A DNA stretch of 64,000 nt from Herpetosiphonaceae bacterium (lineage in GTDB: Bacteria > Chloroflexota > Chloroflexia > Chloroflexales > Herpetosiphonaceae): the NCBI GenBank assembly GCA_026003835.1, contig BPHZ01000004.1, positions 62,001-126,000 on the forward strand. Reading direction: 5' to 3'. Under the pieces are notes generated by a model. It was not told the origin of the DNA. It searched no databases and was given only the letters and a program-made list of their open reading frames with translations. Below are positions 7,643 through 16,868 of this stretch, one piece after another (the first letter of the stretch is position 1; the number at the start of each line of letters is the position of its first letter). Position numbers and translations under genes: made by a program.

Positions 7643-9310
7643 TTACGGTAGCTCACGCAGCTGCCAGACCTCGATCAACGGCAGCCCATCGGCTCCGCGC
7701 AGCACCCGAACCGGCTCGGCGCGCAGGCCCACCGCCGCGGCGGCGCTGAGAAAGGTCGCTCTACCGGGAAACGCCTCCTGGCCTGGAGCGTGAGTCACAT
7801 ACAGCCGGTCAGAGTTGAGGCTGGCAATCAATTCTGCATCCGGCCCGGAAGGCTGCTGCTCGTAGCGGTAGTGCTCCTCGACCTGTACCTCCCCGCCGCT
7901 AAGGTATTCCACCTGCGCCGCGATACCCCAGTCAAGGGCTAGCACTGGTTTGCCCCGTTGTTTCAGATAATCAGTTAGCTCATAAATCGCCGATGAGTGA
8001 AACGACAGCCCGCCGGTGCTGATAACGCTGCGCAGATAGCTCAGGCTGGTGAGTATCTGCGAGGCCAGCGCCAACGCCAACAACAGCATCGCTGCTTGAC
8101 GAGCGAGCCTGGTGACAAAAGGGCTGGCTCCTATTGGAGCGTCGAAGATTCGCCCCGCCGCAGCGCCGACGATGATCGCCGGCAGCGGCGCGGCGACGGC
8201 GAAGTGGGTCGGCCAGAGGGCTGAAATGGTATAGCAGCTCTGGAGGATAACAGCCAGCGCCAGGAAGGGGCCCAGTAGCTGCCTGCGCCAGTCCTGCCAG
8301 CGGCGCCGTGCGCAGTCGACAATGAGGAAGAGCAGGGCAGCCAGAACCCATGCCAACGCCAGGTCGTTCGGGAATGAGCCACCGAGATACCAGAGGTGAC
8401 TGCCCGAGCGGACGACATCAGCAGCCTGCGCCAGCCGTATCAAGAGGTTGCCGGGGATATCGAGGTTGCTGGTGCCCAGATAGGTACGCGTGGCACTGCG
8501 CTCGATCACATCCAACGTTGCGGCGCCTGAACGCAGGTTGTAGAGCAGGAACGGCCAGATACCCGCCAGCAGCCCTGCCACGCCAATGATCAGGGCTCGA
8601 CGATCCGGCAACGGACTGGCGGGCAGATCGCCGTGCCGTGCCCGGAGCCAGGCAGCCAGAGTCGAGATAAGCCACCAGCCCACCAGCCCATTAAGCAGCC
8701 AGAGTGCGCTCAACTTGCTATAGATCGCCAGGCCAAAGCAGAGGCCGGCCGCGCCGGCAGCCCAGGAGCGACCTGTGCGCCACCAATAGGCGCCGGCTGC
8801 GAGGGCCCAGGTGGCGAAGCATATGGCCAGCGAGGTCACAAAGACTCCCTGGCGCGACCAGAAGACAAAAGAGCTGAAGGTTGCCAGCCATAGGCCGCCG
8901 TAGAAGGCCGCCATGCGCCCATAGACCTGAACCAGGAACAGGGAAACTGCAACGATGGTAAGCGCCCCGACGACAACAGTCATCAGACGCAGAGAGATCG
9001 CCTCCGGCCCGCCGATCAGCACAAAGGGCAGCGCGGCATATACCTGAGTGGCGCCGATATGGTTCTGGACCATCAGCGGTAGCTCGCGCCCCCATAGTCG
9101 TAGCGCGACGCCGTTAGGAACCGTCACCGGCCTGCCAAGCAGCAGCTCCAGCGCCGGCAAGCCTGCCTCCAGCGCCTCGTCGTAGTGGAGGCCTGGTCGA
9201 TCAAGAGCGACACAGGCGAGCAACAAAAAGATCGCCAGGGGGGCGATGAGCAGCAATGAGCGCTGAGGTGCGGCCAACCGGCGTACTCCATCATTGCGAT
9301 GAGCTTTCAC
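7643..9310 (-). CDS. Glycosyltransferase family 39-type membrane protein (ArnT/PMT-like)
   Basis: Polytopic membrane protein of about 555 aa with roughly ten hydrophobic helices. An acidic motif (GLHYDEALEAGLPALELLLG) in the first extracytoplasmic loop matches the conserved DE motif of polyprenyl-phosphate-sugar-dependent GT39/GT83 enzymes. It probably transfers a sugar from a lipid carrier onto lipid or protein on the outer face of the membrane. I chose GTG at 9310 because the longer ATG frame (to 9373) would begin inside a dispersed palindromic repeat (9357-9448). No strong ribosome site is visible, so the start is uncertain. Two secreted glycosidase-like genes follow on the right. Confidence 0.8.
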   Translation of the reverse strand: MKAHRNDGVRRLAAPQRSLLLIAPLAIFLLLACVALDRPGLHYDEALEAGLPALELLLGRPVTVPNGVALRLWGRELPLMVQNHIGATQVYAALPFVLIGGPEAISLRLMTVVVGALTIVAVSLFLVQVYGRMAAFYGGLWLATFSSFVFWSRQGVFVTSLAICFATWALAAGAYWWRTGRSWAAGAAGLCFGLAIYSKLSALWLLNGLVGWWLISTLAAWLRARHGDLPASPLPDRRALIIGVAGLLAGIWPFLLYNLRSGAATLDVIERSATRTYLGTSNLDIPGNLLIRLAQAADVVRSGSHLWYLGGSFPNDLALAWVLAALLFLIVDCARRRWQDWRRQLLGPFLALAVILQSCYTISALWPTHFAVAAPLPAIIVGAAAGRIFDAPIGASPFVTRLARQAAMLLLALALASQILTSLSYLRSVISTGGLSFHSSAIYELTDYLKQRGKPVLALDWGIAAQVEYLSGGEVQVEEHYRYEQQPSGPDAELIASLNSDRLYVTHAPGQEAFPGRATFLSAAAAVGLRAEPVRVLRGADGLPLIEVWQLRELP

Positions 9311-9356
9311 AGTTGACTCAATGGTACAATATTCAGAACGAAATGGACAAGTAGTG

Positions 9357-9448
9357 ATCGGCCACACAGCCATTGATGGGGTGGTTTGGAGGGGCGCAGC
9401 CCCTCCCTCCCCCTTTTCCTCATCACCTTTACGTGGTGGTCCAGTAGT
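9357..9448. repeat. Dispersed palindromic repeat, copy 1
   Basis: Core hairpin 9375-9424: GATGGGG, TTTGGAGGGGC, loop gca, GCCCCTCC, then CCCCC and CTCATC. Flanked by imperfect terminal inverted repeats TCGGCCACAC (left) and GTGGTGGTCCAGTAG (right). Same family as 12074, 12172, 19550, 19628, 32410, 35053 and 51568. Confidence 0.8.
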
Positions 9449-9460
9449 CTAAAGGGTACG

Positions 9461-10555
9461 ATGCGACGATTGCTTATCCCTCTGCTGATTGGACTGGCGG
9501 CGCTTGCCGGCGCTTTCGATGTGCTCAGCCAGCGAATCCCTCGCCCGCTGCATCTCCCGCCGCAGCAGCCCTTGACAACACATCATCCTACGGTCGGTGT
9601 GCATACGCGACTGGCGGGCATTGGCGACGAGCGCTATATCTCGGAGACCCTGCAGCTGGTTCATGATATGGGCGCCGCATGGATCGTCGAGCTTTTCCCC
9701 TGGATCTATGTCCAGCCGCGCAATGCCAACAGCTATGACTGGACTGGCGCCGATCTGATCATCAATCACGCGCGGGCGCGCAGCCTCCAGGTGATCGCCC
9801 GGCTGGACTTCGTACCCGAGTGGGCGCGACCAGAGCGCACCTTCACCAGCTACATCGACCCCGAGCACTACGGGGATTTCGCCAGCTACGTGGCGGCCTT
9901 CGCGCGTCGTTACAGACCGCTTGGCGTACGCCACTTGTTGATCTGGAACGAGCCTAACCTCTCAGGAGAATGGGGTGGGCGCCAACCAGACCCAGAAGCC
10001 TACGCGGAGCTGCTGAAGGTCGTCTATCGACGCGTCAAGCAAGAACAGCCCGACGCCATCATCATCGCCGCAGGGCTTTCACCAGGAGGACCAATCGACG
10101 GTGGAGCAACACGAATGGACGATCTGGAATATTTGCGGCGTATGGTGCAGGCTGGTGCGCCGTTCGATATGCTCGCCGCTCACCCCTACAGTCCCGCTCC
10201 ACCCGACGAACCCCCAGCTCCAGAGGTTGTCAGCTTTCGCCGGCCGGAGATCTACCACACCATGCTGCAGGAACTCGGCAGAGGCGATGTGCCGATTGTT
10301 ATCACCGAAGCCGGCTGGAACGACCACCCTCGTTGGTCAGCGGCGGTGCCGCCTGACGAGCGTATTCGCCGCACGCTGGATGCCTACCGCATCGCCGAGG
10401 GCTGGCCCTGGCTGGTGGCAACCTGTATGTGGCAGTTTAATCTCCCCTCGATTACCCACTCGTACCAGGACAACTGGACCTTTGTCGCCCCGGATCTCAT
10501 CACCAAGCCAATCTATGATGCCGTACGCCGCTGGGCGCGCGGCGAAGAACCGTAG
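9461..10555 (+). CDS. Clan GH-A glycoside hydrolase-like secreted protein (cellulase-like fold)
   Basis: 364 aa with an N-terminal hydrophobic signal/anchor (MRRLLIPLLIGLAALAGAF). A (beta/alpha)8 barrel follows, with the clan GH-A signature residues: LLIWNEPNLSGEW gives the acid/base Glu in WNEP, and VITEAGWND gives the nucleophile Glu. Also visible: HPYSPAPP and WPWLVATCMWQFN near the barrel end. GH5/GH39-like; specificity unknown. The start at ATG 9461 (after AAAGGG) avoids an upstream extension that would run through a dispersed repeat. A convergent neighbour (10616-11953) has the same fold, so the two probably act on related glycans; the GT39 enzyme lies divergently to the left. Confidence 0.82.
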   Translation: MRRLLIPLLIGLAALAGAFDVLSQRIPRPLHLPPQQPLTTHHPTVGVHTRLAGIGDERYISETLQLVHDMGAAWIVELFPWIYVQPRNANSYDWTGADLIINHARARSLQVIARLDFVPEWARPERTFTSYIDPEHYGDFASYVAAFARRYRPLGVRHLLIWNEPNLSGEWGGRQPDPEAYAELLKVVYRRVKQEQPDAIIIAAGLSPGGPIDGGATRMDDLEYLRRMVQAGAPFDMLAAHPYSPAPPDEPPAPEVVSFRRPEIYHTMLQELGRGDVPIVITEAGWNDHPRWSAAVPPDERIRRTLDAYRIAEGWPWLVATCMWQFNLPSITHSYQDNWTFVAPDLITKPIYDAVRRWARGEEP

Positions 10556-10572
10556 AAGCCAGGAGTCAAACC

Positions 10573-10604
10573 ACGGGGCACAGAGAGGATCTCCTGTGCC
10601 CCGT
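10573..10604. terminator. Hairpin between convergent glycosidase-like genes
   Basis: Perfect 11-bp stem ACGGGGCACAG / CTGTGCCCCGT with a 10-nt loop, exactly between two convergent genes. No U-run follows. Probably a shared bidirectional terminator or an intergenic palindromic element; it resembles the one at 13139-13168. Confidence 0.5.
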
Positions 10605-10615
10605 AGCGATAGCCC

Positions 10616-11953
10616 TTACCAGCCCTCCTCCTGTCGCACAGCATGGATGAAGCCCTGGACCACATGGAACGCCGGACGTGGGCTCCAGTCAGGGTTCAAG
10701 ATGCCGTAAGAAGCCTGCTCGTGAAGCGGGTTGCCCTGCTCGCCCCAGAGGACGGCAAAGTTCAGGTTCCAGAGGAATATCACGCCAACCCAGGGATAAT
10801 GGTTCCTGGTCCGCTGCAGAGCACCGAGGATATACTCAGCCTGCAGCTCATAGCTAATGCGATTACCGAACTCATAGCCCGGCGTATTGTTGGCCGTGGC
10901 CCAGCCGAACTCGGTGATCCAGATCTGACGATCGGCGAGGCCGTGCTCCTCCATCACCTTACGTACATCTTCGATACGCCGGAAATAGAACTCACGGCTG
11001 GTCTGGAACTCAGGGCCAGGGCCGGGATTCTCAGGCCAGAGCGTATCGGGCGGATTGAGAGCGCCGCCGGGGTGCACCGCCTGGGCATCAAAATAGTTTT
11101 TGATGATACCGTCTTTGTAGGTGTACATCAGACGGTAGTACTCAAGGTCGCCGATGGCAATATTGGGGTCGTTGGTCTCAGTCGAGCTGGGTGCGCCGGC
11201 CAAAACATAGGCGTTGGGATCGACGGCCTTGATACGCTTATAGGACTCGATCAGCAGCTCGACATAGTGAGCCGCGTCTTCAGCTGTCACCTGCCCGGCG
11301 TTCTCGATAGCCAGATTTTGCTCGTTCCAAATCTCGTAGCCATGGACACGCCCCTTGTAGCGCGTCGCCAGTGCCTCTACGAAGTCGCCGAGATCCTTCG
11401 GGTTATCGGGCAGACCGTGCTTGCCATCTGCCCGTGCCCAGGAGGGCGACTGAACAACGCTGATGAGCAACTTGATGTTGTGGGCATTGGCGGCCTCGAC
11501 AATCGCATCGAGCTCGCCCCAGCCAAAATTGCCCTTCGGCCCCTCGATATCCTTCCAGTGGATCTGCTGGCGCACCCAATCGAATCCGGCGTTTTTCGCC
11601 AGCGTCAATGCGCGCTCGCGATCGGTATAGTAGAGGTGTGCGACGACTCCATACTCAAGCCGCGGAGTTGAGAGGATCGCACCGGGCGGTGGGGGCGTTG
11701 GCGATGGCCGCTCAGGAGTCCCCGGCTCTCCAGCTGTCGCGGTTGGCTGATGAGGAGATGACGGAGTCGCTGTCGGTGGCTGTTCTGCGGCCTTTGTAGG
11801 AACAGTCGTCGGCTGCTCCGCGCCCGGTGTTCCCTCGTCCTGACCGGTTTGCGGCGACCCGCCACCACAGGCCGCCAAAATCTGGATAACCAGCAGCATC
11901 AGGACGACGAACGCGATCGTCTGTCGTCTATGTGAATGCCGATGTGTGCGCAC
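10616..11953 (-). CDS. Lipoprotein with clan GH-A glycoside hydrolase-like domain
   Basis: 445 aa from a GTG start preceded by an excellent AAGGAGG site; the longer ATG frame to 12022 has no such support. The signal peptide ends in lipobox ILAAC (Cys29), followed by a Thr/Pro/Ser-rich linker to about residue 95, typical of surface-displayed lipoproteins. The catalytic barrel starts EYGVVAHLYYTDRE. The acid/base is in GYEIWNEQNLAIE and the nucleophile in IWITEFGWATAN. It carries Gln at the position of Pro in the usual WNEP motif. Specificity is unknown. Paralogous in fold to 9461-10555. Confidence 0.82.
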   Translation of the reverse strand: MRTHRHSHRRQTIAFVVLMLLVIQILAACGGGSPQTGQDEGTPGAEQPTTVPTKAAEQPPTATPSSPHQPTATAGEPGTPERPSPTPPPPGAILSTPRLEYGVVAHLYYTDRERALTLAKNAGFDWVRQQIHWKDIEGPKGNFGWGELDAIVEAANAHNIKLLISVVQSPSWARADGKHGLPDNPKDLGDFVEALATRYKGRVHGYEIWNEQNLAIENAGQVTAEDAAHYVELLIESYKRIKAVDPNAYVLAGAPSSTETNDPNIAIGDLEYYRLMYTYKDGIIKNYFDAQAVHPGGALNPPDTLWPENPGPGPEFQTSREFYFRRIEDVRKVMEEHGLADRQIWITEFGWATANNTPGYEFGNRISYELQAEYILGALQRTRNHYPWVGVIFLWNLNFAVLWGEQGNPLHEQASYGILNPDWSPRPAFHVVQGFIHAVRQEEGW

Positions 11954-12073
11954 GCAATCCTCCTTTGTTGGGTTGAAAGCTACCGGGCCCCTGCCCGTTA
12001 AATCTGCCGCATTGTACCCCAAAAATGACGACCGGTATATATCATCTAGTTGGCTCCAGCAGTTGCAAAATGT

Positions 12074-12163
12074 GCCGGGCTCCCTTACACTAACCGTGAT
12101 GGGGAGGTTCGGAGGGGCTATGCCCCTCCGGCTTCCCCTTTCACATCAACATCAGTACGGTTG
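12074..12163. repeat. Dispersed palindromic repeat, copy 2 (left unit of a tandem duplication)
   Basis: 90-bp unit with core TTCGGAGGGGC-tat-GCCCCTCCG flanked by GGGGA / TCCCC and terminal arms CTAACCGTGATG / CATCAGTACGGTTG. The next copy starts 98 bp later and appears identical over all 90 bases. Confidence 0.85.
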
Positions 12164-12171
12164 CATACCAG

Positions 12172-12261
12172 GCCGGGCTCCCTTACACTAACCGTGATGG
12201 GGAGGTTCGGAGGGGCTATGCCCCTCCGGCTTCCCCTTTCACATCAACATCAGTACGGTTG
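12172..12261. repeat. Dispersed palindromic repeat, copy 3 (right unit of a tandem duplication)
   Basis: Second identical 90-bp unit, separated from the first by 8 bp. It lies upstream of the PHP-family gene and so falls in that gene's 5' region. Confidence 0.85.
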
Positions 12262-12312
12262 ATCGCTAGAGTATTGTTTTCAGCAATCAGCATCGAGGTA
12301 GGTCTAAGAACT

Positions 12313-13116
12313 ATGCTGGCAGATTATCACACCCACCACTACCGCTGCGGCCACGCCGAAGGGACCCTGGCCGACTATGTGGAGGCCGCGATCGCCGCCG
12401 GGTTGGATGAGATTGGCTTGAGCGACCACAGCCCGATCTATCACCTTGGCAATAACCCGCACCCGCGCCCTTCCACAGCGATGTCACAACACGAATTGCC
12501 GAACTACGTCCGCGAAATGCTCGATGTACGAGAGCGCTACGCCGGCAGGATAACGGTGCGCATCGGCGTGGAGTCGGACTATATTCTGGGCTGGGATGAG
12601 CATTATCGCAATCTCTGGCGAACGTACCCGCTCGACTACGTCATTGGCTCGGTCCACTGGCTCGGCAGCTGGAACATCTTCGATCACAGGCTGCCGGCGG
12701 ACCGCAGCGCCGACGACGTTTATGACGAATACCTGCGGACGACCCAGGCTGCGGCACGCAGCGGCGCCTACGATATTATTGGGCACCTTGACTGTCTCAA
12801 GACCCGCGGCCATATCCCTGATCTCTCAATCACACCGCTGCTTGAAGAGACAGTGCGTGTTATCGGCGAATGCGGCCTGGTTGTCGAGCTCAACACCTCC
12901 GGCTGGCGCAAATCATGCGCGGACTGTTACCCACGCGCGGAACTGCTTGCGCTCTGCCACCACTATGGCGTTCCCGTCACACTCTCCTCAGATGCCCACA
13001 ACCCTACGCAGGTCGCGTATGCTTTCGATAGGGCAATAGCCCTGCTGAAGGAAATCGGCTATCGTGAGATCGCCACGTTCGAGCGCCGAAAGCGCCGGAT
13101 GGTTTCACTGGGATAA
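12313..13116 (+). CDS. hisK: PHP-family histidinol-phosphatase
   Basis: 267 aa, the usual size of HisK/HisJ-type histidinol phosphatases (histidine biosynthesis, L-histidinol phosphate to L-histidinol). PHP metal-binding motifs are in order: DYHTHHYRCGHAEG (motif 1), EIGLSDHSPI (motif 2), IGVESDYILGWDEH, VIGSVHWLGSWNIFD (His), DIIGHLDCLKTRG (motif 3) and TLSSDAHNP (motif 4 with Asp-His). I start at ATG 12313; an upstream extension would begin inside a palindromic repeat. Other his genes are absent nearby, so it acts as an orphan. PHP phosphoesterases of other specificity are an alternative. Confidence 0.85.
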   Translation: MLADYHTHHYRCGHAEGTLADYVEAAIAAGLDEIGLSDHSPIYHLGNNPHPRPSTAMSQHELPNYVREMLDVRERYAGRITVRIGVESDYILGWDEHYRNLWRTYPLDYVIGSVHWLGSWNIFDHRLPADRSADDVYDEYLRTTQAAARSGAYDIIGHLDCLKTRGHIPDLSITPLLEETVRVIGECGLVVELNTSGWRKSCADCYPRAELLALCHHYGVPVTLSSDAHNPTQVAYAFDRAIALLKEIGYREIATFERRKRRMVSLG

Positions 13117-13138
13117 TTGCAGGTTTTACCGGGGTTTT

Positions 13139-13168
13139 GCAGGGGCACGGTTCATATCGTGCCCCTGC
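13139..13168. terminator. Hairpin between the convergent PHP and helicase genes
   Basis: Perfect 11-bp stem GCAGGGGCACG / CGTGCCCCTGC with an 8-nt loop, centred between convergent genes. No U-run follows; a bidirectional terminator-like structure. Confidence 0.5.
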
Positions 13169-13213
13169 GCTATACAATCAACGTTCTTCCCTGTACCCTC
13201 GTGATTATCGCTC

Positions 13214-15182
13214 CTATGCGCTCTGCTTCATCGACGCACGCTCGCGGCCATAGGCCTCAACCTCCTCAAGGAAACGCGAAGGTTTGAGCTGCTGCCCGCG
13301 GTTGCGCCCCGCGGCCCACGACAGGCAGAGCTGCTCGCCGGCGCGGGTTAGCGCAACATAGCAGAGCCGACGCTCCTCTTCGATTCCATCGGAGGTGGTA
13401 AGGCTGCGCTCATGCGGCAGCGTGCCTTCCTCCAAACCGACCACAAACACGATCGGCCACTCCAACCCCTTGGCCGCATGGATGGTGAGCAACTGCACCT
13501 GATCGCGCTCGTCATCGCCTTCGTCGGCGCTGGTCAGCAGCGCGATCTCTTGCAGGAAGCTGCTCAGGTCGTCGTGTTCGCCGGCAGCGACCAGCAACTC
13601 CTGAAGATGCGCCTGAGCATCGGGCAACTCCTCGGGCGAGAGCCGCTGCTCAAGAGCGGCAAGATAGCCGCTGCGTTCCAGCACATCGCCGAGCAATTTA
13701 TCGGGAGGGAAGCTTGTTGCATAGCGCCGCCACAGCGCAAAGAGGCTGGCGAGCCGGCGAGCGCCATCGGCGGCCTTGGACGGGAGCTGCTTGAGCGCTG
13801 CGGGGTGAGCCAGCGCCTCAGAAAGTGGGATACCATGCTGCGCGGCGAAGGTTGACAACACCTGGAGCGACTGCGGGCCAATGCCGCGGGCTGGTACGTT
13901 GGCGATCCTCGAAAGGCTCAGATTATCGCTGGGGTTATTGATAGAACGCAGATACGCCAGGGCATCGCGGATCACCGCGCGATCATAAAAGCCTGTACTA
14001 CCTCGCACACTGTATGGGATGCGCGCATGGCGCAGCGCCGACTCGAGCGGGCGGCTCATATGGCGTGTGCGATAGAGCACAGCGATCTCGCGGTAGCGCC
14101 GCCCCTGGCGCACGAGGTCATTAATTCTGCGCGCAACCTGTTCTGCCTCATCGCGCCCATCCTTCGCGTCAAAGATAAGCAGGCACTGTTCGCCCTGCCG
14201 TGCCGGCGCGGCCGCCCGCAGGGGCATCGGCGGCACACTGCGGCTATGGCGAATAACGGCGTAGGCGGCATCGAGGATCGACTGGCGGCTGCGGTAATTG
14301 GTACGCAACTCGATCACCTGCGCCTCTGGGAAATCGCCGGTGAAACGCGTGATAATTGTATGATCGGCATTCCGAAAGCCATAGATCGACTGCATCCCGT
14401 CGCCGACGGCGAACAGCGAGCGGGGACGGGCGCCGGCCGGCTGCGAGAGCAGCCGGACAAGCGCATACTGCGCAGCATCGGTATCCTGATATTCATCGAC
14501 CAACAGGTGCCGCCAGCGCTCCTGATAATCCTCCAGCACGTCGGGGTGTTCGCTGAGCAGCCGGTGGGTCAGCAGAAGAAGATCGTCGAAGTCAAGGGCA
14601 TTGTTTTGTGCTAAGGCGCGCTGGTAGCGGCGGGTAGCAAGAGGCCACAAAAGCCTCGACGGGGTCGCGAGCAAAACGCGCCATCAACTGTGGTGAAAGC
14701 AAGCGGCTCTTGGCGCGTGAGATTCGGCGCAGCAGCTCATCCGGCTCCAGCAGCGTAGGTGGGCGCTCCCTGGCGCTATCCAGCACCTCGGCTGCCAGCT
14801 GGAGCTGCTCATCAGCGGCATAGATGGTAAAGTCAGCGGTATAGTGACCAATCCGTCCGGCGATCTCAGCGCGCAGCAGCTTCGCGCAGACGGCGTGGAA
14901 CGTACCGGTTGTCACGCCGCGGGCCCGGTTACCCACCATTGCGCGCAAACGCGCGCGCATTTCCCTGGCAGCTTTGTTTGTGAAGGTCAACGCCAGGATG
15001 TTCGACGGCACGATTCCATAGTGTTCGATGAGATAAGCGATTCGGAGAGTCAGCACGCGGGTCTTGCCGCTGCCGGCGCCGGCACGCACAAGCACCGGCC
15101 CGATCGGCGCCGTCACCGCCGCGCGCTGCTCGGGATTCAACGATGCGAGGAAGTCCACCTGTCTTAGCTCTACACAATTCAA
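13214..15182 (-). pseudogene. UvrD/PcrA-like superfamily 1 DNA helicase, broken by a one-base insertion
   Basis: Two minus-strand frames (14592-15182 and 13214-14674) are the two parts of one SF1A helicase. The first holds the Q motif (LNPEQRAAV), Walker A (AGAGSGKT) and motif Ia (LALTFTNKAAREM). The second holds DFDDLLLL, Walker B (VDEYQDT), motif III (GDGMQSIYGFRNA), motif V (TIHAAKGLEW) and motif VI (VALTRA). Reading AFVASCY into RRYQRALAQNN requires dropping one base of the GGG at 14632-14634; the repaired protein would be about 655 aa, normal for the family. Start is TTG 15182 or GTG 15158, neither with a strong ribosome site. It is a recent frameshift or a sequencing error. Confidence 0.85.
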
Positions 15183-15347
15183 TTGAGCACGCCGGGCAGG
15201 CGGCAGAGCGACGCGGAAGCCTCAGCCTCGCCGCGACAACTGCAGGCGCGTAGACGATCAACAACAATTGTTCATATAGACCAGAAGAAGGCGCCGTGGT
15301 CTTCCCCCGGTCGCGATCCTGCATACAAACGAACGACCTCGGAGGAG

Positions 15348-16685
15348 CTAGGCGCGGGTCCGGGCGAGAAGCGCAGCAATGCGCTGCATCCCACGCTCGA
15401 TCTGCTCTCTGGAGGCAGCGCCTACCGAGAGACGCATCCAGCCACTCTCTTCGTTGAGCCCAAAAGCATTGAAGGGCACCACGGCGACGCCGGCCTCCTC
15501 CAGCAAAAAGCGCCGGATATCCTCATTGCTCTCGAAGCGCCTACCCTCCAACGCTCGGCCGACCAGGTCGATCTGAGCCGAGAGGTAGATAGCGCCCTGC
15601 GGGCTGATCGCATCGACGGGCAGGCCCTCATCGCGCATCTCCATAAACGAGTTGTAGAGCGCCTCCAGCCGGCCAGCAACCTCCGCCCTCATCTGCCGGC
15701 GGAACTGCTCCAAGCCCTCGACATCATCGAGAACCTGAGCCGTTGCTACCTGCTCAGGGTGAGGCGCCCACGCGCCGATGTGCGACAGCAGCGAGCGCAT
15801 GCGCAAGGTGATATGCGGCGCTGCGACCAGCCAGCCGACGCGCAAGCCAGTGGCGGCGAAGCCTTTAGAGATACCATCGACCATAATTGTGTAGGCGGCC
15901 ATCTCCGGTACCACCTCCACAGGTGTGTGGTGCCGCGCCCCGCCGAAGCTTAACATCCAATAGATCTGATCATACAGCACGTACAGCAGCCGCTCGCCGG
16001 TCTGCTGGCGTCGCCTGTTCTCGGCCACGATCAGCTTGCACAGCTCGCGCAGCGCCTCGGCGCTATACATCGTACCGCTGGGGTTGAGCGGCGAGTTCAA
16101 ACAGACCAGGCGGGCGCCGTTGAGGTAGGGCTCAAGCTGCGCGGCGGTCAGGAGAAAATTATCCTCGCGGCTCACGGGAATCTCAACCGCCTCGGCCTGG
16201 GCCAGATAGGTGTAGTAGTTATTGTTCCACGAGGGAACGGGATAGACAACACGCTCGCCGGGGTTAAGCAGCGCCAGATAGGTGGCATAAATCATTGGGC
16301 GGGCGCCACTGCCAATAAGAATGGACTCGACCGGGTAGCGCAGGCCAAGATCTCGCTCGTAAAGCCTGGCAATTGCCTGGCGCAACACCAGCGCACCCTC
16401 AGGAGGCGGATAGTTGGTATTACCGCTCTCGCAGGCGACATGCGTTGCGCTGATCAGGCTGGCGGGAATCGGGAACTGCTTTGGGCTGAAATCGCCGATC
16501 GTCAAGTTACAGACTTCGCGGCCCTGCGCCTGTAGGGCACGCACCTCAGCGGCAATACGCTGGATCTCAGATCCAGCAAGCCCCATCATATAGCCGGAGA
16601 AGCTCTGGGCTGCCGCCTGCTCGGCGCTCGCGCCACGTGGAAAATAGGCGCTTGTGTCGATTGTCTCTTGTGCGGGTGCGGACAT
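15348..16685 (-). CDS. PLP-dependent aminotransferase, class I/II
   Basis: 445 aa from an ATG preceded by GGAGG; an upstream extension of 12 residues lacks support. Fold-type I aminotransferase: NLTIGDFSPKQFPIP near the N-terminus, GARPMIYATYLALLNPG, the PLP-contact region LVCLNSPLNPSGTMYS, and the Schiff-base lysine in VDGISKGFAATGLRVGWL. C-terminal GWMRLSVGAASREQIERGMQRI carries the substrate-carboxylate Arg. Related to aspartate, methionine or aromatic aminotransferases; the substrate cannot be fixed from sequence. It lies upstream of the broken helicase in the same direction with a 165-bp gap. Confidence 0.88.
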   Translation of the reverse strand: MSAPAQETIDTSAYFPRGASAEQAAAQSFSGYMMGLAGSEIQRIAAEVRALQAQGREVCNLTIGDFSPKQFPIPASLISATHVACESGNTNYPPPEGALVLRQAIARLYERDLGLRYPVESILIGSGARPMIYATYLALLNPGERVVYPVPSWNNNYYTYLAQAEAVEIPVSREDNFLLTAAQLEPYLNGARLVCLNSPLNPSGTMYSAEALRELCKLIVAENRRRQQTGERLLYVLYDQIYWMLSFGGARHHTPVEVVPEMAAYTIMVDGISKGFAATGLRVGWLVAAPHITLRMRSLLSHIGAWAPHPEQVATAQVLDDVEGLEQFRRQMRAEVAGRLEALYNSFMEMRDEGLPVDAISPQGAIYLSAQIDLVGRALEGRRFESNEDIRRFLLEEAGVAVVPFNAFGLNEESGWMRLSVGAASREQIERGMQRIAALLARTRA

Positions 16686-16868
16686 CGTATGCACCTCCTG
16701 CTCGCAACATTTGAAAATCAAGAGCTACGGCGGCGGCGTCGGCGCCGCGGGTAGTATCCCATTGACAGGGCATTGTGTCAAGAGAGAAGCTCTACTCAGT
16801 AACTATTATAGATAACTCAACTTTTTACCATCAGAGTATATCAGCAGCGGAAACCTGCCTGTCTGCAT

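Noticed and set aside
12074..12261. Repeat pair considered as a minimal CRISPR array
   Set aside because: Units are 90 bp, palindromic, only two, with an 8-bp spacer and no cas genes; it belongs to the dispersed repeat family.
15183..15953. Plus-strand open frame of 256 codons
   Set aside because: Lies antisense to the aminotransferase and the gap beside it; no domain or start signal.
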